This document shows, piece after piece, positions 28,801 through 36,630 of a stretch of 37,980 bases of DNA. Source of the stretch: Asparagopsis taxiformis (Eukaryota; Rhodophyta; Florideophyceae; Bonnemaisoniales; Bonnemaisoniaceae). Every line of letters starts with the position of its first letter. Position 1 is the first letter of the stretch. Location: NCBI GenBank assembly GCA_030407315.1, contig JALQPE010002006.1:1-37980 (forward strand). The letters are read 5' to 3'. Position numbers and translations under genes: made by a program. Under the pieces are notes generated by a model. The model did not search any database, had not been told where the DNA came from, and saw only the letters and a program-made list of their open reading frames with translations.

Positions 28801-29064
28801 TGGATTGTTCCGGCTCCGTTCTGTTCGGCGCAGTTCATCAACGACCCGCGGTATTTGCGAGGTGAGGACACTCCGGCGGAAGACACCAGGCGGATGGCCA
28901 ACGTCGAGTTTGTCGAGAACTACAGCAGCGGTTCGACGGGGAAGAAGCTCAAGGCGAAGGACCTAGAAAATCCGAAGATCATTGTAGTACGTGCAATCCG
29001 CGATATCCGTCCGGGGCAGGAGCTCTACGTTCATTATGGGACAGCGTTTAGAGCATGGAATTAG
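25867..29064 (+). CDS. Fusion of beta-class DNA amino-methyltransferase with a SET-domain lysine methyltransferase
   Basis: 1065 residues from ATG 25867 (the open frame extends further upstream without a better start). Residues 1-430 are of unknown fold, and a Pro/Ser-rich linker follows. Motif IV TDPPYNV lies at 506-512 (DPPY 507-510). A long acidic insertion (runs of Asp/Glu, about 560-620) precedes a target-recognition-like segment. Then come EQKSVALMMELIS (motif X) and DPFSGTFATG at 746-755 (motif I). The order IV-TRD-X-I marks circularly permuted beta-class enzymes such as CcrM. DPPY favours N6-adenine, but N4-cytosine is not excluded. A SET domain follows with GRGLFAEQTF (909-), FINDPRY (990-), ANVEF and IRPGQELYVHYG (Tyr1057, the usual catalytic tyrosine). 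Both catalytic centres look complete. It is flanked by dispersed repeats on both sides. Roles in marking DNA and histones are inference. Confidence 0.88.
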   Translation: MTNKRRRNSNPIVDDATVPILREPASPWEDSSDMGTRRNVGRAARETTLAGKDFLRLLLDLFAHSSFADLTDKPGGFTYADLGAWVAQGTEEQFVALQGRLSMSFSGRSKNAGVEADVAEIVMAEMNVERAKQIVRLALPIAEFSRQDERIGQWVEHCILSGIVPQTFLIGCNMLPSPLQAPQRGEPSAFVLAPPETFEVLMYFQALSIIRNHNKNLPRRRIGDAAEEGNEAARVPAHRKSTNRACYVVQVLYHAWTDVAYAAKFSSFEELMAPYIIFDSSEHWFDVLDEGLFAPMEQKLDLYHNKAPLSHPDGYGGKVETRTSAQHSAFRDLVRKFFDRLQFLIVNPDLYTWPESDRWGALEIYFSSGNPDKLPAYFDTLDEDVMAVLRPAPQAADAEKVPKPVDDTPTRRNTGGRGLVPSTRHTTRLQLGPGRTSLTAQGPSPPSPSPHATEEQESEGQALAKDFLSKMSQYCRVYDVPFEDLVSADESREHVPITGNVQLILTDPPYNVRRKRNDSNSSYDRLTAEDMQASIEVFDELLRPGGHGIVFCSVLQFYEWFHYLETYKGPQSEGPTDTAASDDGSDEEEVTSMNSDSEASQHSGEESADEEEDEEEEDVVRNSVFFVDEVPLLFVRLPGHLYQMPGRKRYQRMNMAEVAIHFWKRGVPFKTGSEMVAYRNHGYMDGTYPAWCNVTINMPAIDSNEMVWRTRSTTGATVRVRAEQKSVALMMELISQHSQPGDIVVDPFSGTFATGKAAMSLPEHRVFVGSDMDKLCVVRSLPKLCAVMSRVILSNNTDMRVTTEAKQSAEKFLASPSVTMRTQRERRIIEPPPGLPLYQRFPKYIRQYLWQLCPESIASREHMEKPVHYWPPSLRRWLQTENPRVMRAHDCVAKKLSVRPSLIKHPNAGRGLFAEQTFNVGDEVCAYYGTVVYSDMSKESMRFAYGEGHMAITKETFLMYAIKLYATAEDDENIEHPIWIVPAPFCSAQFINDPRYLRGEDTPAEDTRRMANVEFVENYSSGSTGKKLKAKDLENPKIIVVRAIRDIRPGQELYVHYGTAFRAWN

Positions 29065-29286
29065 GGTCACGAAAGATGTTTTCATTTCGACTACAAATAA
29101 AGCTACGTTCCAGAGTTGAAGTATATCATATAATGCAGAATGTCCAGCCACCATTAGTCCAGGGTGAAACCTATTCGGCAGTACTCGCCTGTCAAAAACC
29201 AATCGTTCACACTCTAGGTGCACTTCGTCCGAGCAGTGAACCTGACTGCTTGGTTGCTGTTATGCGTGCAGATGCAAAATACAAGA
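29065..29286 (+). other. 3' flank of the methyltransferase gene
   Basis: Unique sequence holding the polyadenylation candidate; nothing else was recognised before repeat copy D. Confidence 0.35.
29096..29101 (+). terminator. Possible polyadenylation signal
   Basis: AATAAA, 32 bp after the methyltransferase-SET stop codon. Confidence 0.4.
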
Positions 29287-29493
29287 CCAAGTTGAAATGG
29301 ACGCCCGGTGGATGTCCAGCTCAGTTGCATTGCTGTCCAGCCCAGAAATTCTACAATTCAGGGCAGAAAAAATATTGCAAAAAACATCGATTTCAGCGGG
29401 TCGATTGTGCCGTACGGCACACCCCCATCTCAAAAACATGTTCACATGTGCATGTTTTTGAGAATAGCCCAAATTTTAATTCAAATCAGGGTG
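29287..29493 (-). repeat. Dispersed palindromic repeat, copy D (partial)
   Basis: Opposite orientation to A-C. It opens with GGACGCCCGGTGGATGTCC and ends AATCAGGGTG. The palindrome is at 29407-29420. With copy C it forms an inverted pair around the methyltransferase gene. Confidence 0.88.
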
Positions 29494-29881
29494 TCTAATT
29501 TGGCCACAACGGCCCCAGGAACCGACCGCCGCCCCGAGTGGGGTTGTCACTGGCTTCTGTAAGCACTAACTGTAAGGCTAAATGGCGTCTGACAAAGGGT
29601 CAATTTCAGGCTCAATACGCCAGGGACAGGTCTTGGTCCTTGTTCCATCATGGTCCCACCCCACTCTCTCACGACCAACCTGAAATGCACGTCCGGTGGA
29701 TGTCCAGCTCGATTGCACTGCTGGCCAGCCCGGAAATTCTAAAATTTCGGGCACAAAAAAATTGTAAAAAATCAACGATTTCAGCGGGTCGTTTGTGCCG
29801 TACGGCACACCCCCATTTCAAAAACATGTTCACATGTGCATGTTTTTGAGAATAGCCCAAATTTTAATTCAAATCAGGGTG
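29494..29881 (-). repeat. Dispersed palindromic repeat, copy E (full)
   Basis: Head-to-tail with D. It is about 388 bp, the same unit as A in reverse, with the palindrome at 29795-29808. Confidence 0.9.
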
Positions 29882-30366
29882 TCTAATTTGGCCACAACGG
29901 CCCCAGGAACCGGCCGCCGCCCCGAGCGGGGTCATCACTGGCTTCTGTAAGCACTAACTGTGAGGCTAAATGGCGCCGGAAGATGGGTCGATTGCAGGCT
30001 TCAAGCCTAAGTTATGCTAGGGAGAAATCTTCTTCCGTGTTTTACTCCCTCAACAGAAACACTACTCACCCATCACGTTACTCATATTCCGTGCACTTTA
30101 TATTAGTAGTGAACCCGCCTGCTTAGTTGCTGCAATGCGTGGATGTAGGCAGCACACGACCAACCTGAAATGGACGTCCGGTGGATGTCCATCTCAGATG
30201 CACTGCTGGCCAGCCCAGAAATTCTAAAATTTCGGGCACAAAAAATCTTGCAAAAATCAACGATTTGGGCGGGTCGATTGTGCCGTACGGCACACCCCCA
30301 TCTCAAAAACATGTTCACATGTGCATGTTTTTGAGAATAGCCCAAATTTTAACTCAAATCAGGGTG
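29882..30366 (-). repeat. Dispersed palindromic repeat, copy F (long variant)
   Basis: Same ends as E, but the middle is replaced by a different segment (GATGGGTCGATTGCAGGCTT ... TATTAGTAGTGAACCCG), giving about 485 bp. A very similar long variant is copy I, so two subfamilies exist. The palindrome is at 30280-30293. Confidence 0.9.
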
Positions 30367-30428
30367 TTCCCCGGATAAAGGGGTGCTCGCAGCCGCCCCA
30401 AAAGCCGCCTAGCTTGACAGCTGTAATT
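30367..30428 (-). repeat. Right arm of outer inverted repeat
   Basis: GGGGTGCTCGC ... CCTAGCTTGACAGCTGTAATT, the inverted match of 23655-23704 with an additional short GCC-rich insert. Together the arms bound a 6.8-kb block containing the methyltransferase-SET gene. Confidence 0.7.
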
Positions 30429-30711
30429 TTAACACATTACACATCAAGGACACTGCCTGCTTCACGCCACCTCGTCAGGTTTCGAGAGCCCGACTCGGGC
30501 CCGTTCTGAACGGACACTCACATCTCGATTGCCTGTCTTGCATTCCAGCGGTCACGATAGGTGTGTACCTAACAAAATTTCGGTTGTATTGTGTTATTAT
30601 TTCCAGCGATTGGCGTTCACGACCATTCTTCAACTTAACGTGAAACATACCATCCACATCACTCGAATACGTCAACGTCAACCATCTCTTTTCCTTTCCA
30701 ACTCAACAACC
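30429..30711 (+). promoter_or_regulatory. Upstream region of the ParB-dioxygenase gene
   Basis: Unique 283-bp region ending in a pyrimidine-rich leader and ACAACCATGG. No clear TATA box was seen. Confidence 0.35.
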
Positions 30712-33700
30712 ATGGCGGATACGCATTTCAGCAGTTTGTTTTCAACGGTTTGCGGCGATCAAGTGAGCGCGTCAGCGGAGTCGCGCGGACTCAAGCGCGG
30801 CGTCGATGTCGACTTGTTTGCGGACGTGGACGGTGCGGCTGTGCATATTGGGACGGCTTCGGTGAGCACTGCTGGTGGCGATGTTGGCCTTCCGCGCACG
30901 CTGCACAACCACAAGCTGCCGGAAACCGACGAGGCCGACTATATCGTCGTGCGCAACATTGCGACTAAGGACAAGTTCAAGGACCTCCCGTTCCCGTACA
31001 TGTTTGATGGCGCCGAGGGACCGCCGGAGACGATGGGTGGAGCATACGCCGCGGCGTTTTACCCTTGGGATACTCGGATGATGCGCCCCGCTGCGGAGGA
31101 TGGCTCTAGCGACATTCGTACCCCTGCTGCAGCGTCAAACTTCAAAGCAGCGACGAACCAGGCCAGCTCGGGACGGATGCCCAGTACCGGTCCAGCAGGC
31201 GAAATCACTGGTTCGGGGGGTACGAAGCATCCAGCACGCTCCGTCCCGGTTTCGGGAGGCACGAAGCGCCCTGCTCGCTCTGCCAGAGCCTCCAGTGGAG
31301 GCACGAAGCACCCTGCTCGCTCCAACGTCACCGAAGCTACTACGCAGGACGTAACCGAGGTGGACGACGAACCGGAGGTGGCGGAAAGCATTCGTGAGCA
31401 GCAGGGGACGCAAATTATGGTGCCCAAGTTTGTGACGTCGGATTACGTCGGAGAAGGAGCGACTGTGTTGGTGAGGCAGCTAGTGGAACCGGCCGTGACC
31501 CTTCGCGATGTCAAAGAAGACCACGTGGAGGACCTGCGCAACAATATGTTGGCGGTGGGGTATGTGAGCTCTTCGCGTATCACTGTGACGGTGCTGAGGT
31601 CGCAGAACACGCATTTGTCCGCCGACACGCGTCTGTTCCAGAATGGCAAATTCCATGCCAATGCGAACGTGACCGTGATCGACGGACTGCATCGTCTCAA
31701 TGCTATGCATAGCATTGCGGATGACTTCACGCGCCTCACCCGTATGCACAGAACCAAGCTGCCACAGGAGGCAAACCGCTTGCGCTGGGTTACTCAGCCT
31801 CTGGATGTGTACTACCTTCGCCGCAAGGACGACAGTGATCTCCAGCCTCATGAGATCATCCACAAGAGTGCAGAGTCGAACCATACGACTGGGACGCAAC
31901 TGACGGAGCGCTCCCTGGTTCGAATCTTGTCGTCCATCCAGCAGTTCATCCGTACGATTGCTGTTGCAAACAACGTGGAAAACGCTGGCGACTTGCGTGA
32001 GTCTGATGTCATCCGAACATTGTTCGAGGCGCAGTTCATGGGGATGATGAATTCGACGAACACGGCTCGGCGGTGGACGCGTTTGGCTATAGCAACGCTG
32101 AAGCATCCTGTTCTCGACGACGTGTTGCGTGAGCTGAACAATTCCGAGCGCCGCAACGAGATTGGGATAACGCACCTGGACCACAAGATAGTGCGCGAGT
32201 TGCTGGAAGAAAACTTTGTCTTCGTCTTGCGTGGTCTTTCGGAGTACTTGAACCCTGCTCATGGCGGACGTCCGGATGGACGCTTTGACGTGAACGACTT
32301 TTATACATACGTCCGTCGCGTGACTGCAATAGCAAATTCTCTGTACGCTGCGTTTGGGCGCCCAAAGAGTATTATGCGCAAGTCATTTCTGAGCACAGAG
32401 ATGGCAATTGGGTCGGTTAAGCAGCCGAAGGAGTTGCAATGGCATCTCACCAATGCCATTGCAATGTATAGAGGGGACGACCGGAGCAGTGAGGTTCGAA
32501 TGCGACGGAGAACCACGCGTTTACAGGATTTGGAAACGAACTTGAAAGAGTTTTTCAATCCGACATTGAAGAAGAAGACTAAGGCTCGACGCAAACGCCG
32601 CCCTTCTGCTGCCAATGTGAGACTCACTCACAAGAAGCAGCGGAATGTCGAACATGAGCCTGCTTCGCATGGCATCCGCCGCCGTTCACAGCGACTTCGC
32701 TCGACGGGGAGCACACGCCTCGAGGAAGAAGAGCCGGTTGTGGTACAACAATCCGCCGGGGAAGAAGAGCAGGCCGTTGTTGATAAACCCACCGATCAAC
32801 AACAAGCCACTGCTTCCGGTGATGAGGTTGACGAAGACTCCGCCCGTTCCCCCGATTCTGCCGTTGAGATTGTCCCCCAAGATAACCAACGTGCTGGTGC
32901 GACTCCCTCCAACCAAGAATCTGTCCATACCGCTTCGGACGAGGAAGACAAACAGGGTGCAGACGAGGGCCAAGTCGAAAGCAAGGGGGTCCGCGAAGTG
33001 ACAATTACATTCACTGTTCCGGAAGGAGTGGAAGTCGATGAAGACGGTTACATCGTTCGTGACTCTCCTTCTGAAGACGACCTCCTCTTCGACGACCGTA
33101 TGCCGTCTCTTCCTGACGATTTCGAAGACCGAGCCGAAGGGCATCATCTGGCGCAGCGTCCCGCGGATGTCATCGCATCGGTGAGGGTTGGCTGTCTGCC
33201 CCCGATTGAGCTCAGGTTGTTATTGGAGAGTGTGGAAATCGATGAGGAGGGCAGAGAGGTGAGGTATTTGAAGCAAGTGGCGATGGACCCTGTGTTTGAG
33301 GGGCTGCATATTCCGGAAGAACATCGGGCTCGTGTGCTATTCGAAATCGATCACGTCTATCCGATGTTCTTCGCAGCGTGGAAGATGGCTGCCAAGGCGA
33401 TGTGTGAGCCTACATCGACGTTTCTACCCTCGAGGCTGGACTTTGCCCAGGTTGCGCGAATGTCTACAAGCTGGAAGGATTCGTATGAGGCCGGCACTGG
33501 TATGGCGTACTTCCACAATTGCCGAACGGAAATCAACGAGCGAGGGTATACGGTGATGCACAATTTCGCGGATGTAAGCTACCTCGATGCGTCGGACAAG
33601 TTCCCCTTTGACTTGGGTCTCATGGAAGAAATTCCTAACCAGGAATTGTTTCGGTACTTTTTGGGAACATGGGAGGGGGAGCAGGTGCACAAGGACCCTG

Positions 33701-34017
33701 GGAACCGGCAGCTGTGGAGTCCCATTGTCAATACAGGGGACGATGAAACAGATGAGAAGAACCGGAATGAGGGGAGGGCTCGCTTCACGTCTACACGCCA
33801 CTGCCTGGTTGACTATGCCAGAGAACGACGAGACGCATATCGACCGGTTCAAGTTTGTGACGCGGCGAGCCCTGCTGGATGTGTGGTTGGGAATCCTTGT
33901 CCGGCTGATAGGGCTGGAGGAGTGCGGTTTACCGGGAGAAAAACTTGTCATGCCGGCATCTGGGGGACGGTTTTTGATAACGGGAAAGGGGTGTCCTCGG
34001 CAGGTCCCACACAATGA
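30712..34017 (+). CDS. ParB-like domain protein fused to a 2-oxoglutarate/Fe(II) dioxygenase (upstream frame)
   Basis: ATG 30712 sits in a Kozak-like context (ACAACCATGG). Residues about 160-215 carry SGGTKHPARS-type repeats (three). A ParB/Srx-like region begins about 245 (VRQLVEPAVTLRDVKEDHVEDLRNNM) with the hallmark VIDGLHRLNAM (DGLHR at 324-328). A helical region follows (to about 600), then a Lys/Arg-rich stretch, long Gln/Glu/Asp-rich linkers, and the start of a double-stranded beta-helix domain (INERGYTVMHNFADVSYLD, near 33530). About 65 final codons (after roughly 33800) are out of frame: the rest of the domain lies one frame over. ParB-type domains bind DNA or nucleotides, so DNA recruitment of the oxygenase is a reasonable inference. 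Confidence 0.75.
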   Translation: MADTHFSSLFSTVCGDQVSASAESRGLKRGVDVDLFADVDGAAVHIGTASVSTAGGDVGLPRTLHNHKLPETDEADYIVVRNIATKDKFKDLPFPYMFDGAEGPPETMGGAYAAAFYPWDTRMMRPAAEDGSSDIRTPAAASNFKAATNQASSGRMPSTGPAGEITGSGGTKHPARSVPVSGGTKRPARSARASSGGTKHPARSNVTEATTQDVTEVDDEPEVAESIREQQGTQIMVPKFVTSDYVGEGATVLVRQLVEPAVTLRDVKEDHVEDLRNNMLAVGYVSSSRITVTVLRSQNTHLSADTRLFQNGKFHANANVTVIDGLHRLNAMHSIADDFTRLTRMHRTKLPQEANRLRWVTQPLDVYYLRRKDDSDLQPHEIIHKSAESNHTTGTQLTERSLVRILSSIQQFIRTIAVANNVENAGDLRESDVIRTLFEAQFMGMMNSTNTARRWTRLAIATLKHPVLDDVLRELNNSERRNEIGITHLDHKIVRELLEENFVFVLRGLSEYLNPAHGGRPDGRFDVNDFYTYVRRVTAIANSLYAAFGRPKSIMRKSFLSTEMAIGSVKQPKELQWHLTNAIAMYRGDDRSSEVRMRRRTTRLQDLETNLKEFFNPTLKKKTKARRKRRPSAANVRLTHKKQRNVEHEPASHGIRRRSQRLRSTGSTRLEEEEPVVVQQSAGEEEQAVVDKPTDQQQATASGDEVDEDSARSPDSAVEIVPQDNQRAGATPSNQESVHTASDEEDKQGADEGQVESKGVREVTITFTVPEGVEVDEDGYIVRDSPSEDDLLFDDRMPSLPDDFEDRAEGHHLAQRPADVIASVRVGCLPPIELRLLLESVEIDEEGREVRYLKQVAMDPVFEGLHIPEEHRARVLFEIDHVYPMFFAAWKMAAKAMCEPTSTFLPSRLDFAQVARMSTSWKDSYEAGTGMAYFHNCRTEINERGYTVMHNFADVSYLDASDKFPFDLGLMEEIPNQELFRYFLGTWEGEQVHKDPGNRQLWSPIVNTGDDETDEKNRNEGRARFTSTRHCLVDYARERRDAYRPVQVCDAASPAGCVVGNPCPADRAGGVRFTGRKTCHAGIWGTVFDNGKGVSSAGPTQ

Positions 34018-34645
34018 TTTCCCTGTTCCTCCTCGCGACCGCAAAGATCAACTTCCGGGTTACTTTGTTATTGCCAACGGAGATGACCCATTCCCTATCT
34101 GGGTGTGTCCAGGGTCCCACAAGTACGTCTTTTCCAAAGCGCTGGAATTAGATATGTACGCCAAGACGATGAAGCTGAAGAAGGTAATCGTTCCGCCACG
34201 TTCAGTCTTCATCGGTCACGGCCATGTACAACATGCCGGGGCAGGGCATGTCGACAGAGTTGTGTCACACACGACAACGAGGTATCACACGTATTTCAGG
34301 AATGCGTCGTATCCGATTCCCGACAATGTTTCGTTTGGTTTCATCAGGCGGTTGGGATTCGAAGAAGAAGTCATCGCCAATGCTCCGCGCCGGTCTGCAA
34401 GGCAAAGTCAACCGGCACCTGTCAATGTTCGCCACAAGACAGTTGTTCCCATCCCGGTCAAGAAAGATGGTAGGCCGAAGACAGGGCAGCTCCGAATGAT
34501 GCGGATGAAGACGACAGAACCTCGCAAGGATGTAATGCACACACCGAGTGTGGCCCCGGTAGTGCCTCTTCTGCCGGGACAACCTGGATATCTAGTTCAC
34601 TATCATAGTGAGGACGAAGAGGAAGAACAGTTTTCCGACGGCTAG
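33800..34645 (+). pseudogene. 2-oxoglutarate/Fe(II) dioxygenase core, continuation after frameshift
   Basis: The frame continues the preceding gene. HIDRFKFVTRRALLDVW leads into the beta-helix core: QVPHND (H-x-D iron ligands, 34010-34018), YFVIANGDDPFPIWVCPGSHKYVF, VPPRSVFIGHGHVQHAGAG (distal His at 34232), and TTRYHTYF with an Arg codon at 34280 suited to bind 2-oxoglutarate. All three iron ligands and the Arg are present, so the ancestral enzyme looks active. It is PhyH-like in motif shape; TET/JBP relationship is possible but unproven. The C-terminal tail is basic, then acidic (SEDEEEEQFSDG). The break could be a true mutation, a sequencing error or an unrecognised tiny intron. Confidence 0.7.
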
Positions 34646-34914
34646 ATATCTTAACAACAACTACTTTAGCAAACAATTATCGAGAATATAATCATCTCCT
34701 TTATCACTTTCAATCTATGAACCTACTATAATGCACTTCCGTTCCATGCTTTCAAACTAGATTGTCCATTCCCTAGTGGGTTGGAGCATGATTCCAGGAC
34801 GATTCCCTCACATCTCTAGACTCGATGGTCTATGCTAGAAATAGCAGAACAATTGGGTTTATACGTGCTTCATCGCCAACTTGCTTCTGGTAATGGCTGG
34901 ACGTGCACGATACA
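34646..34914 (+). other. 3' flank of the dioxygenase gene
   Basis: Unique AT-richer sequence up to repeat copy G; no gene or clear poly(A) signal was recognised. Confidence 0.35.
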
Positions 34915-35123
34915 CGATCACCTGAAATGGACGTCCGGTGGATGTCCAACTCAGATGCATTCCTGGCCGGCCCAGAAATTCTACAATTTCGGGCACAAAA
35001 AAATATTGCAAAAAACATCGATTTGGGCGGTCGATTGTGCCGTACGGCACACCCCCATCTCAAAAACATGTTCACATGTGCATGTTTTTGAGAATAGCCC
35101 AAATTTTAATTCAAATCAGGGTG
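34915..35123 (-). repeat. Dispersed palindromic repeat, copy G (partial)
   Basis: Same orientation as D-F. It opens CACCTGAAATGGACGTCCGG, with the palindrome at 35037-35050. Confidence 0.9.
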
Positions 35124-35510
35124 TCTAATTTGGCCACAACGGCCCCAGGCACCGGCCACCGGCCCCGATCGGGGCTATCACTGGCTTCTGTAAGCACCAA
35201 CTGTAAGGCTAAATGGCGTCTGACGAAGGGTCAATTTCAGGCTCAATACGCCAGGGACAGGTCTTGGTCCTTGTTCCATCATGGTCCCGCCCCGCTCTCT
35301 CACGACCAACCTGAAATGGACGTCCGGTGGATGTCCAGCTCGATTGCATTGCTGGCCAGCCCAGAAATTCTAAAATTCGGGCACAGAAAAATATTGCAAA
35401 AAAACATCGATTTGGGCGGTCGATTGTGCCGTACGGCACACCCCCATCTCAAAAACATGTTCACATGCATGTTTTTGAGAATAGCCCAAATTTTAATTCA
35501 AATCAGGGTG
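35124..35510 (-). repeat. Dispersed palindromic repeat, copy H (full)
   Basis: Closely matches copies A and E; palindrome at 35426-35439. A small deletion shortens its ACATG...CATGT hairpin loop. Confidence 0.9.
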
Positions 35511-36008
35511 TCTAATTTGGCCACAACGGCCCCAGGAACCGACCGCCGCCCCGAGCGGGGTCATCACTGGCTTCTGTAAGCACTAACTGTGAGGCTAAAT
35601 GGCGCCGAAAGATGGGTCGATTCCAGGCTTCAAGCCTAAGTTATGCTAGGTACGCATCTTCTCCGTGTTTCATAATGGTCCCGCCTTACTCCCTCAACAC
35701 AAACACTACTCACCTATCACGTTACTCATATTCCGTGTACTTTGTATTAGTAGTGAACCCGCTGGCTTGTTTCTGCAATGCGTGGATGTAGGCAGCACAC
35801 GACCAACCTGAAATGGACGTCCGGTGGATGTCCAGCTCAGATGCACTGCTGGCCAGCCCAGAAATTCTAAAATTTCGGGCACAAAAAAATTGCAAAAATC
35901 AACGATTTGGGCGGTCGATTGTGCCGTACGGCACACCCCCATCTCAAAAAACATGTTCACATGTGCATGTTTTTGAGAATAGCCCAAATTTTAATTCAAA
36001 TCAGGGTG
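35511..36008 (-). repeat. Dispersed palindromic repeat, copy I (long variant)
   Basis: Same long-variant middle as copy F; palindrome at 35921-35934. The order partial-full-long in D-E-F is repeated exactly in G-H-I, so the whole three-unit block was duplicated. Confidence 0.9.
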
Positions 36009-36328
36009 TCTAATTTGGCCACAACGGCCCCAGGAACCGACCGCCGGCCCCGATCGGGGGCTATCACTGGCGTCTGTAAGCACCAACTGTAAGCCGGAGC
36101 CGGCTGCCGCCCCGATCGGGGCTATCACTGGCTTCTATTAGCACCAACTGTAAGCCAAAATCGCGTCTCACGAAGGGTCGATTTCAGGCTCAACACGTCA
36201 GGGAAAGGTCTTGGTCCTTGTTTCATCATGGTCCCGCCCCACCCTCTCGCGACCAACCTGAAATGGACGTCCGGTGGATGTCCAGCTCGATTGCATTGCT
36301 GGCCAGCCCAGAAATTCTAAAATTTCCG
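36009..36328 (-). repeat. Dispersed palindromic repeat, copy J (partial)
   Basis: Starts TCTAATTTGGCCACAACGGC, has an internal duplication of the CCGATCGGGG stem segment, and ends inside AGAAATTCTAAAATTT without the GTGCCGTACGGCAC palindrome. Confidence 0.85.
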
Positions 36329-36630
36329 AAAAATCAATTTGGTGGCCCAGCATCTCCTGTGCCGAAAATTCCCGCACTCAGTTCTGATATACGTCTAGAC
36401 GTGTTTCCCACTTGTACGCATCAGGGAAGGCGTCACGGAAGGTTGACACTACGCTACTTGTGTACCGCGTCGTCTGAAATAGCGAGTAGTGTTTGTTGTA
36501 TAGTTGTGGAGTATGCGTCTAGTGGTTTGTAAAGCTTGCAGAACGGGATAGGGATGTGGGTGGCCCTATTTTATGAATACATGAGTACCAATATTCAGGG
36601 TTGACAAAGCGGAAAGGCATAGGCTCATAC
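36329..36630 (+). other. Unique sequence without recognised features
   Basis: No gene or repeat was recognised between repeat copy J and the G-rich zone. Confidence 0.35.
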
